A DNA stretch of 64,000 nucleotides from Auanema rhodensis (Eukaryota; Nematoda; Chromadorea; Rhabditida; Rhabditidae): NCBI GenBank assembly GCA_964057225.1, contig OZ059899.1, forward strand, positions 372,001 to 436,000, given 5' to 3'. The notes beneath the pieces were generated by a model, which was not told the origin of the DNA, searched no databases, and saw nothing but the letters and a program-made list of their open reading frames with translations. Shown here piece after piece: positions 25,169 to 41,000 of the stretch. Every line of letters starts with the position of its first letter. The first letter of the stretch is position 1. The position numbers were made by a program, and so were the translations under genes.

Positions 25169-28100
25169 ACATTTAATTAGCATAAATTAAAGTTCACGTA
25201 AATTTCAAAGTCATGGTTACCATGAACCAATATCAATAAAAATTTGTTTTTAGACTAATATGGACATGGGGAATCTAATTTTGAAAACCGCATCTCTTTA
25301 TCTTTCACGTGAAGCGAGTTACATACCAAGTGCACATCACGTGTACATTTAATTAGCATAAATTAAAGTTCACGTAAATTTCAAAGTCATGGTTACCATG
25401 CACCAATATCAATAAAAATTTGTTTTTAGACTAATATGGACATGGGGAATCTAATTTTGAAAACCGCATCTCTTTATCTTTCACGTGAAGCGAGTTACAT
25501 ACCAAGTGCACATCACGTGTACATTTAATTAGCATAAATTAAAGTTCACGTAAATTTCAAAGTCATGGTTACCATGCACCAATATCAATAAAAATTTGTT
25601 TTTTGACTAATATGGACATGGGGAATCTAATTTTGAAAACCGCATCTCTTTATCTTTCACGTGAAGCGAGTTACATACCAAGTGCACATCACGTGTACAT
25701 TTAATTAGCATAAATTAAAGTTCACGTAAATTTCAAAGTCATGGTTACCATGAACCAATATCAATAAAAATTTGTTTTTAGACTAATATGGACATGGGGA
25801 ATCTAATTTTGAAAACCGCATCTCTTTATCTTTCACGTGAAGCGAGTTACATACCAAGTGCACATCACGTGTACATTTAATTAGCATAAATTAAAGTTCA
25901 CGTAAATTTCAAAGTCATGGTTACCATGCACCAATATCAATAAAAATTTGTTTTTAGACTAATATGGACATGGGGAATTTAATTTTGAAAACCGCATCTC
26001 TTTATCTTTCACGTGAAGCGAGTTACATACCAAGTGCACATCACGTGTACATTTAATTAGCATAAATTAAAGTTCACGTAAATTTCAAAGTCATGGTTAC
26101 CATGCACCAATATCAATAAAAATTTGTTTTTTGACTAATATGGACATGGGGAATCTAATTTTGAAAACCGCATCTCTTTATCTTTCACGTGAAGCGAGTT
26201 ACATACCAAGTGCACATCACGTGTACATTTAATTAGCATAAATTAAAGTTCACGTAAATTTCAAAGTCATGGTTACCATGAACCAATATCAATAAAAATT
26301 TGTTTTTAGACTAATATGGACATGGGGAATCTAATTTTGAAAACCGCATCTCTTTATCTTTCACGTGAAGCGAGTTACATACCAAGTGCACATCACGTGT
26401 ACATTTAATTAGCATAAATTAAAGTTCACGTAAATTTCAAAGTCATGGTTACCATGCACCAATATCAATAAAAATTTGTTTTTAGACTAATATGGACATG
26501 GGGAATCTAATTTTGAAAACCGCATCTCTTTATCTTTCACGTGAAGCGAGTTACATACCAAGTGCACATCACGTGTACATTTAATTAGCATAAATTAAAG
26601 TTCACGTAAATTTCAAAGTCATGATTACCATGCACCAATATCAATAAAAATTTGTTTTTTGACTAATATGGACATGGGGAATCTAATTTTGAAAACCGCA
26701 TCTCTTTATCTTTCACGTGAAGCGAGTTACATACCAAGTGCACATCACGTGTACATTTAATTAGCATAAATTAAAGTTCACGTAAATTTCAAAGTCATGG
26801 TTACCATGCACCAATATCAATAAAAATTTGTTTTTTGACTAATATGGACATGGGGAATCTAATTTTGAAAACCGCATCTCTTTATCTTTCACGTGAAGCG
26901 AGTTACATACCAAGTGCACATCACGTGTACATTTAATTAGCATAAATTAAAGTTCACGTAAATTTCAAAGTCATGGTTACCATGAACCAATATCAATAAA
27001 AATTTGTTTTTAGACTAATATGGACATGGGGAATTTAATTTTGAAAACCGCATCTCTTTATCTTTCACGTGAAGCGAGTTACATACCAAGTGCACATCAC
27101 GTGTACATTTAATTAGCATAAATTAAAGTTCACGTAAATTTCAAAGTCATGGTTACCATGCACCAATATCAATAAAAATTTGTTTTTTGACTAATATGGA
27201 CATGGGGAATCTAATTTTGAAAACCGCATCTCTTTATCTTTCACGTGAAGCGAGTTACATACCAAGTGCACATCACGTGTACATTTAATTAGCATAAATT
27301 AAAGTTCACGTAAATTTCAAAGTCATGGTTACCATGAACCAATATCAATAAAAATTTGTTTTTAGACTAATATGGACATGGGGAATCTAATTTTGAAAAC
27401 CGCATCTCTTTATCTTTCACGTGAAGCGAGTTACATACCAAGTGCACATCACGTGTACATTTAATTAGCATAAATTAAAGTTCACGTAAATTTCAAAGTC
27501 ATGGTTACCATGAACCAATATCAATAAAAATTTGTTTTTAGACTAATATGGACATGGGGAATTTAATTTTGAAAACCGCATCTCTTTATCTTTCACGTGA
27601 AGCGAGTTACATACCAAGTGCACATCACGTGTACATTTAATTAGCATAAATTAAAGTTCACGTAAATTTCAAAGTCATGGTTACCATGCACCAATATCAA
27701 TAAAAATTTGTTTTTTGACTAATATGGACATGGGGAATCTAATTTTGAAAACCGCATCTCTTTATCTTTCACGTGAAGCGAGTTACATACCAAGTGCACA
27801 TCACGTGTACATTTAATTAGCATAAATTAAAGTTCACGTAAATTTCAAAGTCATGGTTACCATGAACCAATATCAATAAAAATTTGTTTTTAGACTAATA
27901 TGGACATGGGGAATCTAATTTTGAAAACCGCATCTCTTTATCTTTCACGTGAAGCGAGTTACATACCAAGTGCACATCACGTGTACATTTAATTAGCATA
28001 AATTAAAGTTCACGTAAATTTCAAAGTCATGGTTACCATGCACCAATATCAATAAAAATTTGTTTTTTGACTAATATGGACATGGGGAATCTAATTTTGA

Positions 28101-30448
28101 AAACCGCATCTCTTTATCTTTCACGTGAAGCGAGTTACATACCAAGTGCACATCACGTGTACATTTAATTAGCATAAATTAAAGTTCACGTAAATTTCAA
28201 AGTCATGGTTACCATGAACCAATATCAATAAAAATTTGTTTTTAGACTAATATGGACATGGGGAATCTAATTTTGAAAACCGCATCTCTTTATCTTTCAC
28301 GTGAAGCGAGTTACATACCAAGTGCACATCACGTGTACATTTAATTAGCATAAATTAAAGTTCACGTAAATTTCAAAGTCATGGTTACCATGCACCAATA
28401 TCAATAAAAATTTGTTTTTAGACTAATATGGACATGGGGAATCTAATTTTGGAAACCGCATCTCTTTATCTTTCACGTGAAGCGAGTTACATACCAAGTG
28501 CACATCACGTGTACATTTAATTAGCATAAATTAAAGTTCACGTAAATTTCAAAGTCATGATTACCATGCACCAATATCAATAAAAATTTGTTTTTTGACT
28601 AATATGGACATGGGGAATCTAATTTTGAAAACCGCATCTCTTTATCTTTCACGTGAAGCGAGTTACATACCAAGTGCACATCACGTGTACATTTAATTAG
28701 CATAAATTAAAGTTCACGTAAATTTCAAAGTCATGGTTACCATGCACCAATATCAATAAAAATTTGTTTTTTGACTAATATGGACATGGGGAATCTAATT
28801 TTGAAAACCGCATCTCTTTATCTTTCACGTGAAGCGAGTTACATACCAAGTGCACATCACGTGTACATTTAATTAGCATAAATTAAAGTTCACGTAAATT
28901 TCAAAGTCATGGTTACCATGAACCAATATCAATAAAAATTTGTTTTTAGACTAATATGGACATGGGGAATCTAATTTTGAAAACCGCATCTCTTTATCTT
29001 TCACGTGAAGCGAGTTACATACCAAGTGCACATCACGTGTACATTTAATTAGCATAAATTAAAGTTCACGTAAATTTCAAAGTCATGGTTACCATGCACC
29101 AATATCAATAAAAATTTGTTTTTAGACTAATATGGACATGGGGAATTTAATTTTGAAAACCGCATCTCTTTATCTTTCACGTGAAGCGAGTTACATACCA
29201 AGTGCACATCACGTGTACATTTAATTAGCATAAATTAAAGTTCACGTAAATTTCAAAGTCATGGTTACCATGCACCAATATCAATAAAAATTTGTTTTTT
29301 GACTAATATGGACATGGGGAATCTAATTTTGAAAACCGCATCTCTTTATCTTTCACGTGAAGCGAGTTACATACCAAGTGCACATCACGTGTACATTTAA
29401 TTAGCATAAATTAAAGTTCACGTAAATTTCAAAGTCATGGTTACCATGAACCAATATCAATAAAAATTTGTTTTTAGACTAATATGGACATGGGGAATCT
29501 AATTTTGAAAACCGCATCTCTTTATCTTTCACGTGAAGCGAGTTACATACCAAGTGCACATCACGTGTACATTTAATTAGCATAAATTAAAGTTCACGTA
29601 AATTTCAAAGTCATGGTTACCATGCACCAATATCAATAAAAATTTGTTTTTAGACTAATATGGACATGGGGAATCTAATTTTGAAAACCGCATCTCTTTA
29701 TCTTTCACGTGAAGCGAGTTACATACCAAGTGCACATCACGTGTACATTTAATTAGCATAAATTAAAGTTCACGTAAATTTCAAAGTCATGATTACCATG
29801 CACCAATATCAATAAAAATTTGTTTTTTGACTAATATGGACATGGGGAATCTAATTTTGAAAACCGCATCTCTTTATCTTTCACGTGAAGCGAGTTACAT
29901 ACCAAGTGCACATCACGTGTACATTTAATTAGCATAAATTAAAGTTCACGTAAATTTCAAAGTCATGGTTACCATGCACCAATATCAATAAAAATTTGTT
30001 TTTTGACTAATATGGACATGGGGAATCTAATTTTGAAAACCGCATCTCTTTATCTTTCACGTGAAGCGAGTTACATACCAAGTGCACATCACGTGTACAT
30101 TTAATTAGCATAAATTAAAGTTCACGTAAATTTCAAAGTCATGGTTACCATGAACCAATATCAATAAAAATTTGTTTTTAGACTAATATGGACATGGGGA
30201 ATTTAATTTTGAAAACCGCATCTCTTTATCTTTCACGTGAAGCGAGTTACATACCAAGTGCACATCACGTGTACATTTAATTAGCATAAATTAAAGTTCA
30301 CGTAAATTTCAAAGTCATGGTTACCATGCACCAATATCAATAAAAATTTGTTTTTTGACTAATATGGACATGGGGAATCTAATTTTGAAAACCGCATCTC
30401 TTTATCTTTCACGTGAAGCGAGTTACATACCAAGTGCACATCACGTGT
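25169..30448 (+). repeat. T84/T107 family, irregular order, M144-M173
   Basis: Monomers are mixtures of A57, C57+T84, T107 and A48+T84 classes, all with T163. M148-M155 (25,873-27,280) recur in the same order as M166-M173 (29,041-30,448), an 18-monomer shift (3,168 bp): T107, T84, A57, C57, A48+T84, T84, A57+T107, T84. G116 without A123 appears at 28,337. These look like precursors or scrambled copies of the 8-monomer HOR that follows. Confidence 0.75.
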
Positions 30449-33264
30449 ACATTTAATTAGCATAAATTAAAGTTCACGTAAATTTCAAAGTCATGGTTAC
30501 CATGAACCAATATCAATAAAAATTTGTTTTTAGACTAATATGGACATGGGGAATTTAATTTTGAAAACCGCATCTCTTTATCTTTCACGTGAAGCGAGTT
30601 ACATACCAAGTGCACATCACGTGTACATTTAATTAGCATAAATTAAAGTTCACGTAAATTTCAAAGTCATGGTTACCATGCACCAATATCAATAAAAATT
30701 TGTTTTTTGACTAATATGGACATGGGGAATCTAATTTTGAAAACCGCATCTCTTTATCTTTCACGTGAAGCGAGTTACATACCAAGTGCACATCACGTGT
30801 ACATTTAATTAGCATAAATTAAAGTTCACGTAAATTTCAAAGTCATGGTTACCATGAACCAATATCAATAAAAATTTGTTTTTAGACTAATATGGACATG
30901 GGGAATCTAATTTTGAAAACCGCATCTCTTTATCTTTCACGTGAAGCGAGTTACATACCAAGTGCACATCACGTGTACATTTAATTAGCATAAATTAAAG
31001 TTCACGTAAATTTCAAAGTCATGGTTACCATGCACCAATATCAATAAAAATTTGTTTTTAGACTAATATGGACATGGGGAATCTAATTTTGGAAACCGCA
31101 TCTCTTTATCTTTCACGTGAAGCGAGTTACATACCAAGTGCACATCACGTGTACATTTAATTAGCATAAATTAAAGTTCACGTAAATTTCAAAGTCATGA
31201 TTACCATGCACCAATATCAATAAAAATTTGTTTTTTGACTAATATGGACATGGGGAATCTAATTTTGAAAACCGCATCTCTTTATCTTTCACGTGAAGCG
31301 AGTTACATACCAAGTGCACATCACGTGTACATTTAATTAGCATAAATTAAAGTTCACGTAAATTTCAAAGTCATGGTTACCATGCACCAATATCAATAAA
31401 AATTTGTTTTTTGACTAATATGGACATGGGGAATCTAATTTTGAAAACCGCATCTCTTTATCTTTCACGTGAAGCGAGTTACATACCAAGTGCACATCAC
31501 GTGTACATTTAATTAGCATAAATTAAAGTTCACGTAAATTTCAAAGTCATGGTTACCATGAACCAATATCAATAAAAATTTGTTTTTAGACTAATATGGA
31601 CATGGGGAATCTAATTTTGAAAACCGCATCTCTTTATCTTTCACGTGAAGCGAGTTACATACCAAGTGCACATCACGTGTACATTTAATTAGCATAAATT
31701 AAAGTTCACGTAAATTTCAAAGTCATGGTTACCATGCACCAATATCAATAAAAATTTGTTTTTAGACTAATATGGACATGGGGAATCTAATTTTGGAAAC
31801 CGCATCTCTTTATCTTTCACGTGAAGCGAGTTACATACCAAGTGCACATCAAGTGTACATTTAATTAGCATAAATTAAAGTTCACGTAAATTTCAAAGTC
31901 ATGGTTACCATGAACCAATATCAATAAAAATTTGTTTTTAGACTAATATGGACATGGGGAATTTAATTTTGAAAACCGCATCTCTTTATCTTTCACGTGA
32001 AGCGAGTTACATACCAAGTGCACATCACGTGTACATTTAATTAGCATAAATTAAAGTTCACGTAAATTTCAAAGTCATGGTTACCATGCACCAATATCAA
32101 TAAAAATTTGTTTTTTGACTAATATGGACATGGGGAATCTAATTTTGAAAACCGCATCTCTTTATCTTTCACGTGAAGCGAGTTACATACCAAGTGCACA
32201 TCACGTGTACATTTAATTAGCATAAATTAAAGTTCACGTAAATTTCAAAGTCATGGTTACCATGAACCAATATCAATAAAAATTTGTTTTTAGACTAATA
32301 TGGACATGGGGAATCTAATTTTGAAAACCGCATCTCTTTATCTTTCACGTGAAGCGAGTTACATACCAAGTGCACATCACGTGTACATTTAATTAGCATA
32401 AATTAAAGTTCACGTAAATTTCAAAGTCATGGTTACCATGCACCAATATCAATAAAAATTTGTTTTTAGACTAATATGGACATGGGGAATCTAATTTTGG
32501 AAACCGCATCTCTTTATCTTTCACGTGAAGCGAGTTACATACCAAGTGCACATCACGTGTACATTTAATTAGCATAAATTAAAGTTCACGTAAATTTCAA
32601 AGTCATGATTACCATGCACCAATATCAATAAAAATTTGTTTTTTGACTAATATGGACATGGGGAATCTAATTTTGAAAACCGCATCTCTTTATCTTTCAC
32701 GTGAAGCGAGTTACATACCAAGTGCACATCACGTGTACATTTAATTAGCATAAATTAAAGTTCACGTAAATTTCAAAGTCATGGTTACCATGCACCAATA
32801 TCAATAAAAATTTGTTTTTTGACTAATATGGACATGGGGAATCTAATTTTGAAAACCGCATCTCTTTATCTTTCACGTGAAGCGAGTTACATACCAAGTG
32901 CACATCACGTGTACATTTAATTAGCATAAATTAAAGTTCACGTAAATTTCAAAGTCATGGTTACCATGAACCAATATCAATAAAAATTTGTTTTTAGACT
33001 AATATGGACATGGGGAATCTAATTTTGAAAACCGCATCTCTTTATCTTTCACGTGAAGCGAGTTACATACCAAGTGCACATCACGTGTACATTTAATTAG
33101 CATAAATTAAAGTTCACGTAAATTTCAAAGTCATGGTTACCATGCACCAATATCAATAAAAATTTGTTTTTAGACTAATATGGACATGGGGAATCTAATT
33201 TTGGAAACCGCATCTCTTTATCTTTCACGTGAAGCGAGTTACATACCAAGTGCACATCAAGTGT
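30449..33264 (+). repeat. 8-monomer HOR (1,408 bp), two tandem copies, M174-M189
   Basis: Each copy reads A57+T107, T84, A57, G116, A48+T84, T84, A57, G116+A172. The copies are 30,449-31,856 and 31,857-33,264. The rare A172 (CATCAAGTG) falls at the end of both and is a clean marker of the unit. The same unit recurs at 38,017-41,536. Confidence 0.9.
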
Positions 33265-33792
33265 ACATTTAATTAGCATAAATTAAAGTTCACGTAAATT
33301 TCAAAGTCATGGTTACCATGAACCAATATCAATAAAAATTTGTTTTTAGACTAATATGGACATGGGGAATTTAATTTTGAAAACCGCATCTCTTTATCTT
33401 TCACGTGAAGCGAGTTACATACCAAGTGCACATCACGTGTACATTTAATTAGCATAAATTAAAGTTCACGTAAATTTCAAAGTCATGGTTACCATGAACC
33501 AATATCAATAAAAATTTGTTTTTTGACTAATATGGACATGGGGAATCTAATTTTGAAAACCGCATCTCTTTATCTTTCACGTGAAGCGAGTTACATACCA
33601 AGTGCACATCACGTGTACATTTAATTAGCATAAATTAAAGTTCACGTAAATTTCAAAGTCATGGTTACCATGAACCAATATCAATAAAAATTTGTTTTTA
33701 GACTAATATGGACATGGGGAATCTAATTTTGAAAACCGCATCTCTTTATCTTTCACGTGAAGCGAGTTACATACCAAGTGCACATCACGTGT
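33265..33792 (+). repeat. Truncated 8-monomer HOR, M190-M192
   Basis: A57+T107 starts a third copy, but the second monomer is A57+T84 instead of C57+T84 and the copy ends after A57. The following monomer (33,793) is of the G21+T104 class, which starts a different block. Confidence 0.75.
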
Positions 33793-36700
33793 ACATTTAA
33801 TTAGCATAAATTGAAGTTCACGTAAATTTCAAAGTCATGGTTACCATGAACCAATATCAATAAAAATTTGTTTTTAGACTAATATGGACATGGGGTATCT
33901 AATTTTGAAAACCGCATCTCTTTATCTTTCACGTGAAGCGAGTTACATACCAAGTGCACATCACGTGTACATTTAATTAGCATAAATTAAAGTTCACGTA
34001 AATTTCAAAGTCATGGTTACCATGAACCAATATCAATAAAAATTTGTTTTTAGACTAATATGGACATGGGGAATCTAATTTTGAAAACCGCATCTCTTTA
34101 TCTTTTACGTGAAGCGAGTTACATACCAAGGGCACATCACGTGTACATTTAATTAGCATAAATTAAAGTTCACGTAAATTTCAAAGTCATGGTTAGCATG
34201 CACCAATATCAATAAAAATTTGTTTTTAGACTAATATGGACATGGGGAATCTAATTTTGAAAACCGCATCTTTTTATCTTTCACGTGAAGCGAGTTACAT
34301 ACCAAGTGCACATCACGTGTACATTTAATTAGCATAAATTAAAGTTCACGTAAATTTCAAAGTCATGGTTACCATGCACCAATATCAATAAAAATTTGTT
34401 TTTAGACTAATATGGACATGGGGAATCTAATTTTGAAAACCGCATCTCTTTATCTTTCACGTGAAGCGAGTTACATACCAAGGGCACATCACGTGTACAT
34501 TTAATTAGCATAAATTAAAGTTCACGTAAATTTCAAAGTCATGGTTACCATGCACCAATATCAATAAAAATTTGTTTTTAGACTAATATGGACATGGGGA
34601 ATCTAATTTTGAAAACCGCATCTCTTTATCTTTCACGTGAAGCGAGTTACATACCAAGTGCACATCACGTGTACATTTAATTAGCATAAATTGAAGTTCA
34701 CGTAAATTTCAAAGTCATGGTTACCATGAACCAATATCAATAAAAATTTGTTTTTAGACTAATATGGACATGGGGTATCTAATTTTGAAAACCGCATCTC
34801 TTTATCTTTCACGTGAAGCGAGTTACATACCAAGTGCACATCACGTGTACATTTAATTAGCATAAATTAAAGTTCACGTAAATTTCAAAGTCATGGTTAC
34901 CATGAACCAATATCAATAAAAATTTATTTTTAGACTAATATGGACATGGGGAATCTAATTTTGAAAACCGCATCTCTTTATCTTTCACGTGAAGCGAGTT
35001 ACATACCAAGTGCACATCACGTGTACATTTAATTAGCATAAATTAAAGTTCACGTAAATTTCAAAGTCATGGTTACCATGCACAAATATCAATAAAATTT
35101 TGTTTTTAGACTAATATGGACATGGGGAATCTAATTTTGAAAACCGCATCTCTTTATCTTTCACGTGAAGCGAGTTACATACCAAGTGCACATCACGTGT
35201 ACATTTAATTAGCATAAATTAAAGTTCACGTAAATTTCAAAGTCATGGTTACCATGCACCAATATCAATAAAAATTTGTTTTTTGACTAATATGGACATG
35301 GGGAATCTAATTTTGAGAACCGCATCTCTTTATCTTTCACGTGAAGCGAGTTACATACCAAGTGCACATCACGTGTACATTTAATTAGCATAAATTAAAG
35401 TTCACGTAAATTTCAAAGTCATGGTTACCATGAACCAATATCAATAAAAATTTGTTTTTAGACTAATATGGACATGGGGAATCTAATTTTGAAAACCGCA
35501 TCTCTTTATCTTTCACGTGAAGCGAGTTACATACCAAGTGCACATCACGTGTACATTTAATTAGCATAAATTAAAGTTCACGTAAATTTCAAAGTCATGG
35601 TTACCATGCACCAATATCAATAAAAATTTGTTTTTAGACTAATATGGACATGGGGAATCTAATTTTGGAAACCGCATCTCTTTATCTTTCACGTGAAGCG
35701 AGTTACATACCAAGTGCACATCACGTGTACATTTAATTAGCATAAATTGAAGTTCACGTAAATTTCAAAGTCATGGTTACCATGAACCAATATCAATAAA
35801 AATTTGTTTTTAGACTAATATGGACATGGGGTATCTAATTTTGAAAACCGCATCTCTTTATCTTTCACGTGAAGCGAGTTACATACCAAGTGCACATCAC
35901 GTGTACATTTAATTAGCATAAATTAAAGTTCACGTAAATTTCAAAGTCATGGTTACCATGAACCAATATCAATAAAAATTTGTTTTTAGACTAATATGGA
36001 CATGGGGAATCTAATTTTGAAAACCGCATCTCTTTATCTTTTACGTGAAGCGAGTTACATACCAAGTGCACATCACGTGTACATTTAATTAGCATAAATT
36101 AAAGTTCACGTAAATTTCAAAGTCATGGTTACCATGAACCAATAACAATAAAAATTTATTTTTAGACTAATATGGACATGGGGAATCTAATTTTGAAAAC
36201 CGCATCTCTTTATCTTTCACGTGAAGCGAGTTACATACCAAGTGCACATCACGTGTACATTTAATTAGCATAAATTAAAGTTCACGTAAATTTCAAAGTC
36301 ATGGTTACCATGCACAAATATCAATAAAATTTTGTTTTTAGACTAATATGGACATGGGGAATCTAATTTTGAAAACCGCATCTCTTTATCTTTCACGTGA
36401 AGCGAGTTACATACCAAGTGCACATCACGTGTACATTTAATTAGCATAAATTAAAGTTCACGTAAATTTCAAAGTCATGGTTACCATGAACCAATAACAA
36501 TAAAAATTTATTTTTAGACTAATATGGACATGGGGAATCTAATTTTGAAAACCGCATCTCTTTATCTTTCACGTGAAGCGAGTTACATACCAAGTGCACA
36601 TCACGTGTACATTTAATTAGCATAAATTAAAGTTCACGTAAATTTCAAAGTCATGGTTACCATGCACAAATATCAATAAAATTTTGTTTTTAGACTAATA

Positions 36701-37136
36701 TGGACATGGGGAATCTAATTTTGAAAACCGCATCTCTTTATCTTTCACGTGAAGCGAGTTACATACCAAGTGCACATCACGTGTACATTTAATTAGCATA
36801 AATTAAAGTTCACGTAAATTTCAAAGTCATGGTTACCATGCACCAATATCAATAAAAATTTGTTTTTTGACTAATATGGACATGGGGAATCTAATTTTGA
36901 AAACCGCATCTCTTTATCTTTCACGTGAAGCGAGTTACATACCAAGTGCACATCACGTGTACATTTAATTAGCATAAATTAAAGTTCACGTAAACTTCAA
37001 AGTCATGGTTACCATGAACCAATATCAATAAAAATTTGTTTTTAGACTAATATGGACATGGGGAATCTAATTTTGAAAACCGCATCTCTTTATCTTTCAC
37101 GTGAAGCGAGTTACATACCAAGTGCACATCACGTGT
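33793..37136 (+). repeat. 19-monomer block, copy 1, M193-M211
   Basis: The order is G21+T104, T138+G163, G52+T128, G163, consensus, G21+T104, A78, A60+T74, T84+G117, A57, G116, G21+T104, T138, A65+A78, A60+T74, A65+A78, A60+T74, T84, A57. All 19 recur at 41,537-44,880, a 7,744-bp shift. The T104 to position-78 variant to A60 succession parallels the T104-T78-A60 junction of the domain A HOR, with A78 in place of T78, so the two families share an ancestral order. M211 has a private C36. Confidence 0.85.
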
Positions 37137-38016
37137 ACATTTAATTAGCATAAATTAAAGTTCACGTAAATTTCAAAGTCATGGTTACCATGAACCAATA
37201 TCAATAAAAATTTGTTTTTAGACTAATATGGACATGGGGAATTTAATTTTGAAAACCGCATCTCTTTATCTTTCACGTGAAGCGAGTTACATACCAAGTG
37301 CACATCACGTGTACATTTAATTAGCATAAATTAAAGTTCACGTAAATTTCAAAGTCATGGTTACCATGCACCAATATCAATAAAAATTTGTTTTTTGACT
37401 AATATGGACATGGGGAATCTAATTTTGAAAACCGCATCTCTTTATCTTTCACGTGAAGCGAGTTACATACCAAGTGCACATCACGTGTACATTTAATTAG
37501 CATAAATTAAAGTTCACGTAAATTTCAAAGTCATGGTTACCATGAACCAATATCAATAAAAATTTGTTTTTAGACTAATATGGACATGGGGAATCTAATT
37601 TTGAAAACCGCATCTCTTTATCTTTCACGTGAAGCGAGTTACATACCAAGTGCACATCACGTGTACATTTAATTAGCATAAATTAAAGTTCACGTAAATT
37701 TCAAAGTCATGGTTACCATGCACCAATATCAATAAAAATTTGTTTTTAGACTAATATGGACATGGGGAATCTAATTTTGGAAACCGCATCTCTTTATCTT
37801 TCACGTGAAGCGAGTTACATACCAAGTGCACATCACGTGTACATTTAATTAGCATAAATTAAAGTTCACGTAAATTTCAAAGTCATGATTACCATGCACC
37901 AATATCAATAAAAATTTGTTTTTAGACTAATATGGACATGGGGAATCTAATTTTGAAAACCGCATCTCTTTATCTTTCACGTGAAGCGAGTTACATACCA
38001 AGTGCACATCACGTGT
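37137..38016 (+). repeat. Truncated 8-monomer HOR, M212-M216
   Basis: The first five monomers of the 8-monomer unit are present (T107, T84, A57, G116, A48), but the fifth lacks T84 and the next monomer restarts the unit. The break inside the A48 monomer suggests a crossover between positions 48 and 84. Confidence 0.75.
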
Positions 38017-41000
38017 ACATTTAATTAGCATAAATTAAAGTTCACGTAAATTTCAAAGTCATGGTTACCATGAACCAATATCAATAAAAATTTGTTTTTA
38101 GACTAATATGGACATGGGGAATTTAATTTTGAAAACCGCATCTCTTTATCTTTCACGTGAAGCGAGTTACATACCAAGTGCACATCACGTGTACATTTAA
38201 TTAGCATAAATTAAAGTTCACGTAAATTTCAAAGTCATGGTTACCATGCACCAATATCAATAAAAATTTGTTTTTTGACTAATATGGACATGGGGAATCT
38301 AATTTTGAAAACCGCATCTCTTTATCTTTCACGTGAAGCGAGTTACATACCAAGTGCACATCACGTGTACATTTAATTAGCATAAATTAAAGTTCACGTA
38401 AATTTCAAAGTCATGGTTACCATGAACCAATATCAATAAAAATTTGTTTTTAGACTAATATGGACATGGGGAATCTAATTTTGAAAACCGCATCTCTTTA
38501 TCTTTCACGTGAAGCGAGTTACATACCAAGTGCACATCACGTGTACATTTAATTAGCATAAATTAAAGTTCACGTAAATTTCAAAGTCATGGTTACCATG
38601 CACCAATATCAATAAAAATTTGTTTTTAGACTAATATGGACATGGGGAATCTAATTTTGGAAACCGCATCTCTTTATCTTTCACGTGAAGCGAGTTACAT
38701 ACCAAGTGCACATCACGTGTACATTTAATTAGCATAAATTAAAGTTCACGTAAATTTCAAAGTCATGATTACCATGCACCAATATCAATAAAAATTTGTT
38801 TTTTGACTAATATGGACATGGGGAATCTAATTTTGAAAACCGCATCTCTTTATCTTTCACGTGAAGCGAGTTACATACCAAGTGCACATCACGTGTACAT
38901 TTAATTAGCATAAATTAAAGTTCACGTAAATTTCAAAGTCATGGTTACCATGCACCAATATCAATAAAAATTTGTTTTTTGACTAATATGGACATGGGGA
39001 ATCTAATTTTGAAAACCGCATCTCTTTATCTTTCACGTGAAGCGAGTTACATACCAAGTGCACATCACGTGTACATTTAATTAGCATAAATTAAAGTTCA
39101 CGTAAATTTCAAAGTCATGGTTACCATGAACCAATATCAATAAAAATTTGTTTTTAGACTAATATGGACATGGGGAATCTAATTTTGAAAACCGCATCTC
39201 TTTATCTTTCACGTGAAGCGAGTTACATACCAAGTGCACATCACGTGTACATTTAATTAGCATAAATTAAAGTTCACGTAAATTTCAAAGTCATGGTTAC
39301 CATGCACCAATATCAATAAAAATTTGTTTTTAGACTAATATGGACATGGGGAATCTAATTTTGGAAACCGCATCTCTTTATCTTTCACGTGAAGCGAGTT
39401 ACATACCAAGTGCACATCAAGTGTACATTTAATTAGCATAAATTAAAGTTCACGTAAATTTCAAAGTCATGGTTACCATGAACCAATATCAATAAAAATT
39501 TGTTTTTAGACTAATATGGACATGGGGAATTTAATTTTGAAAACCGCATCTCTTTATCTTTCACGTGAAGCGAGTTACATACCAAGTGCACATCACGTGT
39601 ACATTTAATTAGCATAAATTAAAGTTCACGTAAATTTCAAAGTCATGGTTACCATGCACCAATATCAATAAAAATTTGTTTTTTGACTAATATGGACATG
39701 GGGAATCTAATTTTGAAAACCGCATCTCTTTATCTTTCACGTGAAGCGAGTTACATACCAAGTGCACATCACGTGTACATTTAATTAGCATAAATTAAAG
39801 TTCACGTAAATTTCAAAGTCATGGTTACCATGAACCAATATCAATAAAAATTTGTTTTTAGACTAATATGGACATGGGGAATCTAATTTTGAAAACCGCA
39901 TCTCTTTATCTTTCACGTGAAGCGAGTTACATACCAAGTGCACATCACGTGTACATTTAATTAGCATAAATTAAAGTTCACGTAAATTTCAAAGTCATGG
40001 TTACCATGCACCAATATCAATAAAAATTTGTTTTTAGACTAATATGGACATGGGGAATCTAATTTTGGAAACCGCATCTCTTTATCTTTCACGTGAAGCG
40101 AGTTACATACCAAGTGCACATCACGTGTACATTTAATTAGCATAAATTAAAGTTCACGTAAATTTCAAAGTCATGATTACCATGCACCAATATCAATAAA
40201 AATTTGTTTTTTGACTAATATGGACATGGGGAATCTAATTTTGAAAACCGCATCTCTTTATCTTTCACGTGAAGCGAGTTACATACCAAGTGCACATCAC
40301 GTGTACATTTAATTAGCATAAATTAAAGTTCACGTAAATTTCAAAGTCATGGTTACCATGCACCAATATCAATAAAAATTTGTTTTTTGACTAATATGGA
40401 CATGGGGAATCTAATTTTGAAAACCGCATCTCTTTATCTTTCACGTGAAGCGAGTTACATACCAAGTGCACATCACGTGTACATTTAATTAGCATAAATT
40501 AAAGTTCACGTAAATTTCAAAGTCATGGTTACCATGAACCAATATCAATAAAAATTTGTTTTTAGACTAATATGGACATGGGGAATCTAATTTTGAAAAC
40601 CGCATCTCTTTATCTTTCACGTGAAGCGAGTTACATACCAAGTGCACATCACGTGTACATTTAATTAGCATAAATTAAAGTTCACGTAAATTTCAAAGTC
40701 ATGGTTACCATGCACCAATATCAATAAAAATTTGTTTTTAGACTAATATGGACATGGGGAATCTAATTTTGGAAACCGCATCTCTTTATCTTTCACGTGA
40801 AGCGAGTTACATACCAAGTGCACATCAAGTGTACATTTAATTAGCATAAATTAAAGTTCACGTAAATTTCAAAGTCATGGTTACCATGAACCAATATCAA
40901 TAAAAATTTGTTTTTAGACTAATATGGACATGGGGAATTTAATTTTGAAAACCGCATCTCTTTATCTTTCACGTGAAGCGAGTTACATACCAAGTGCACA

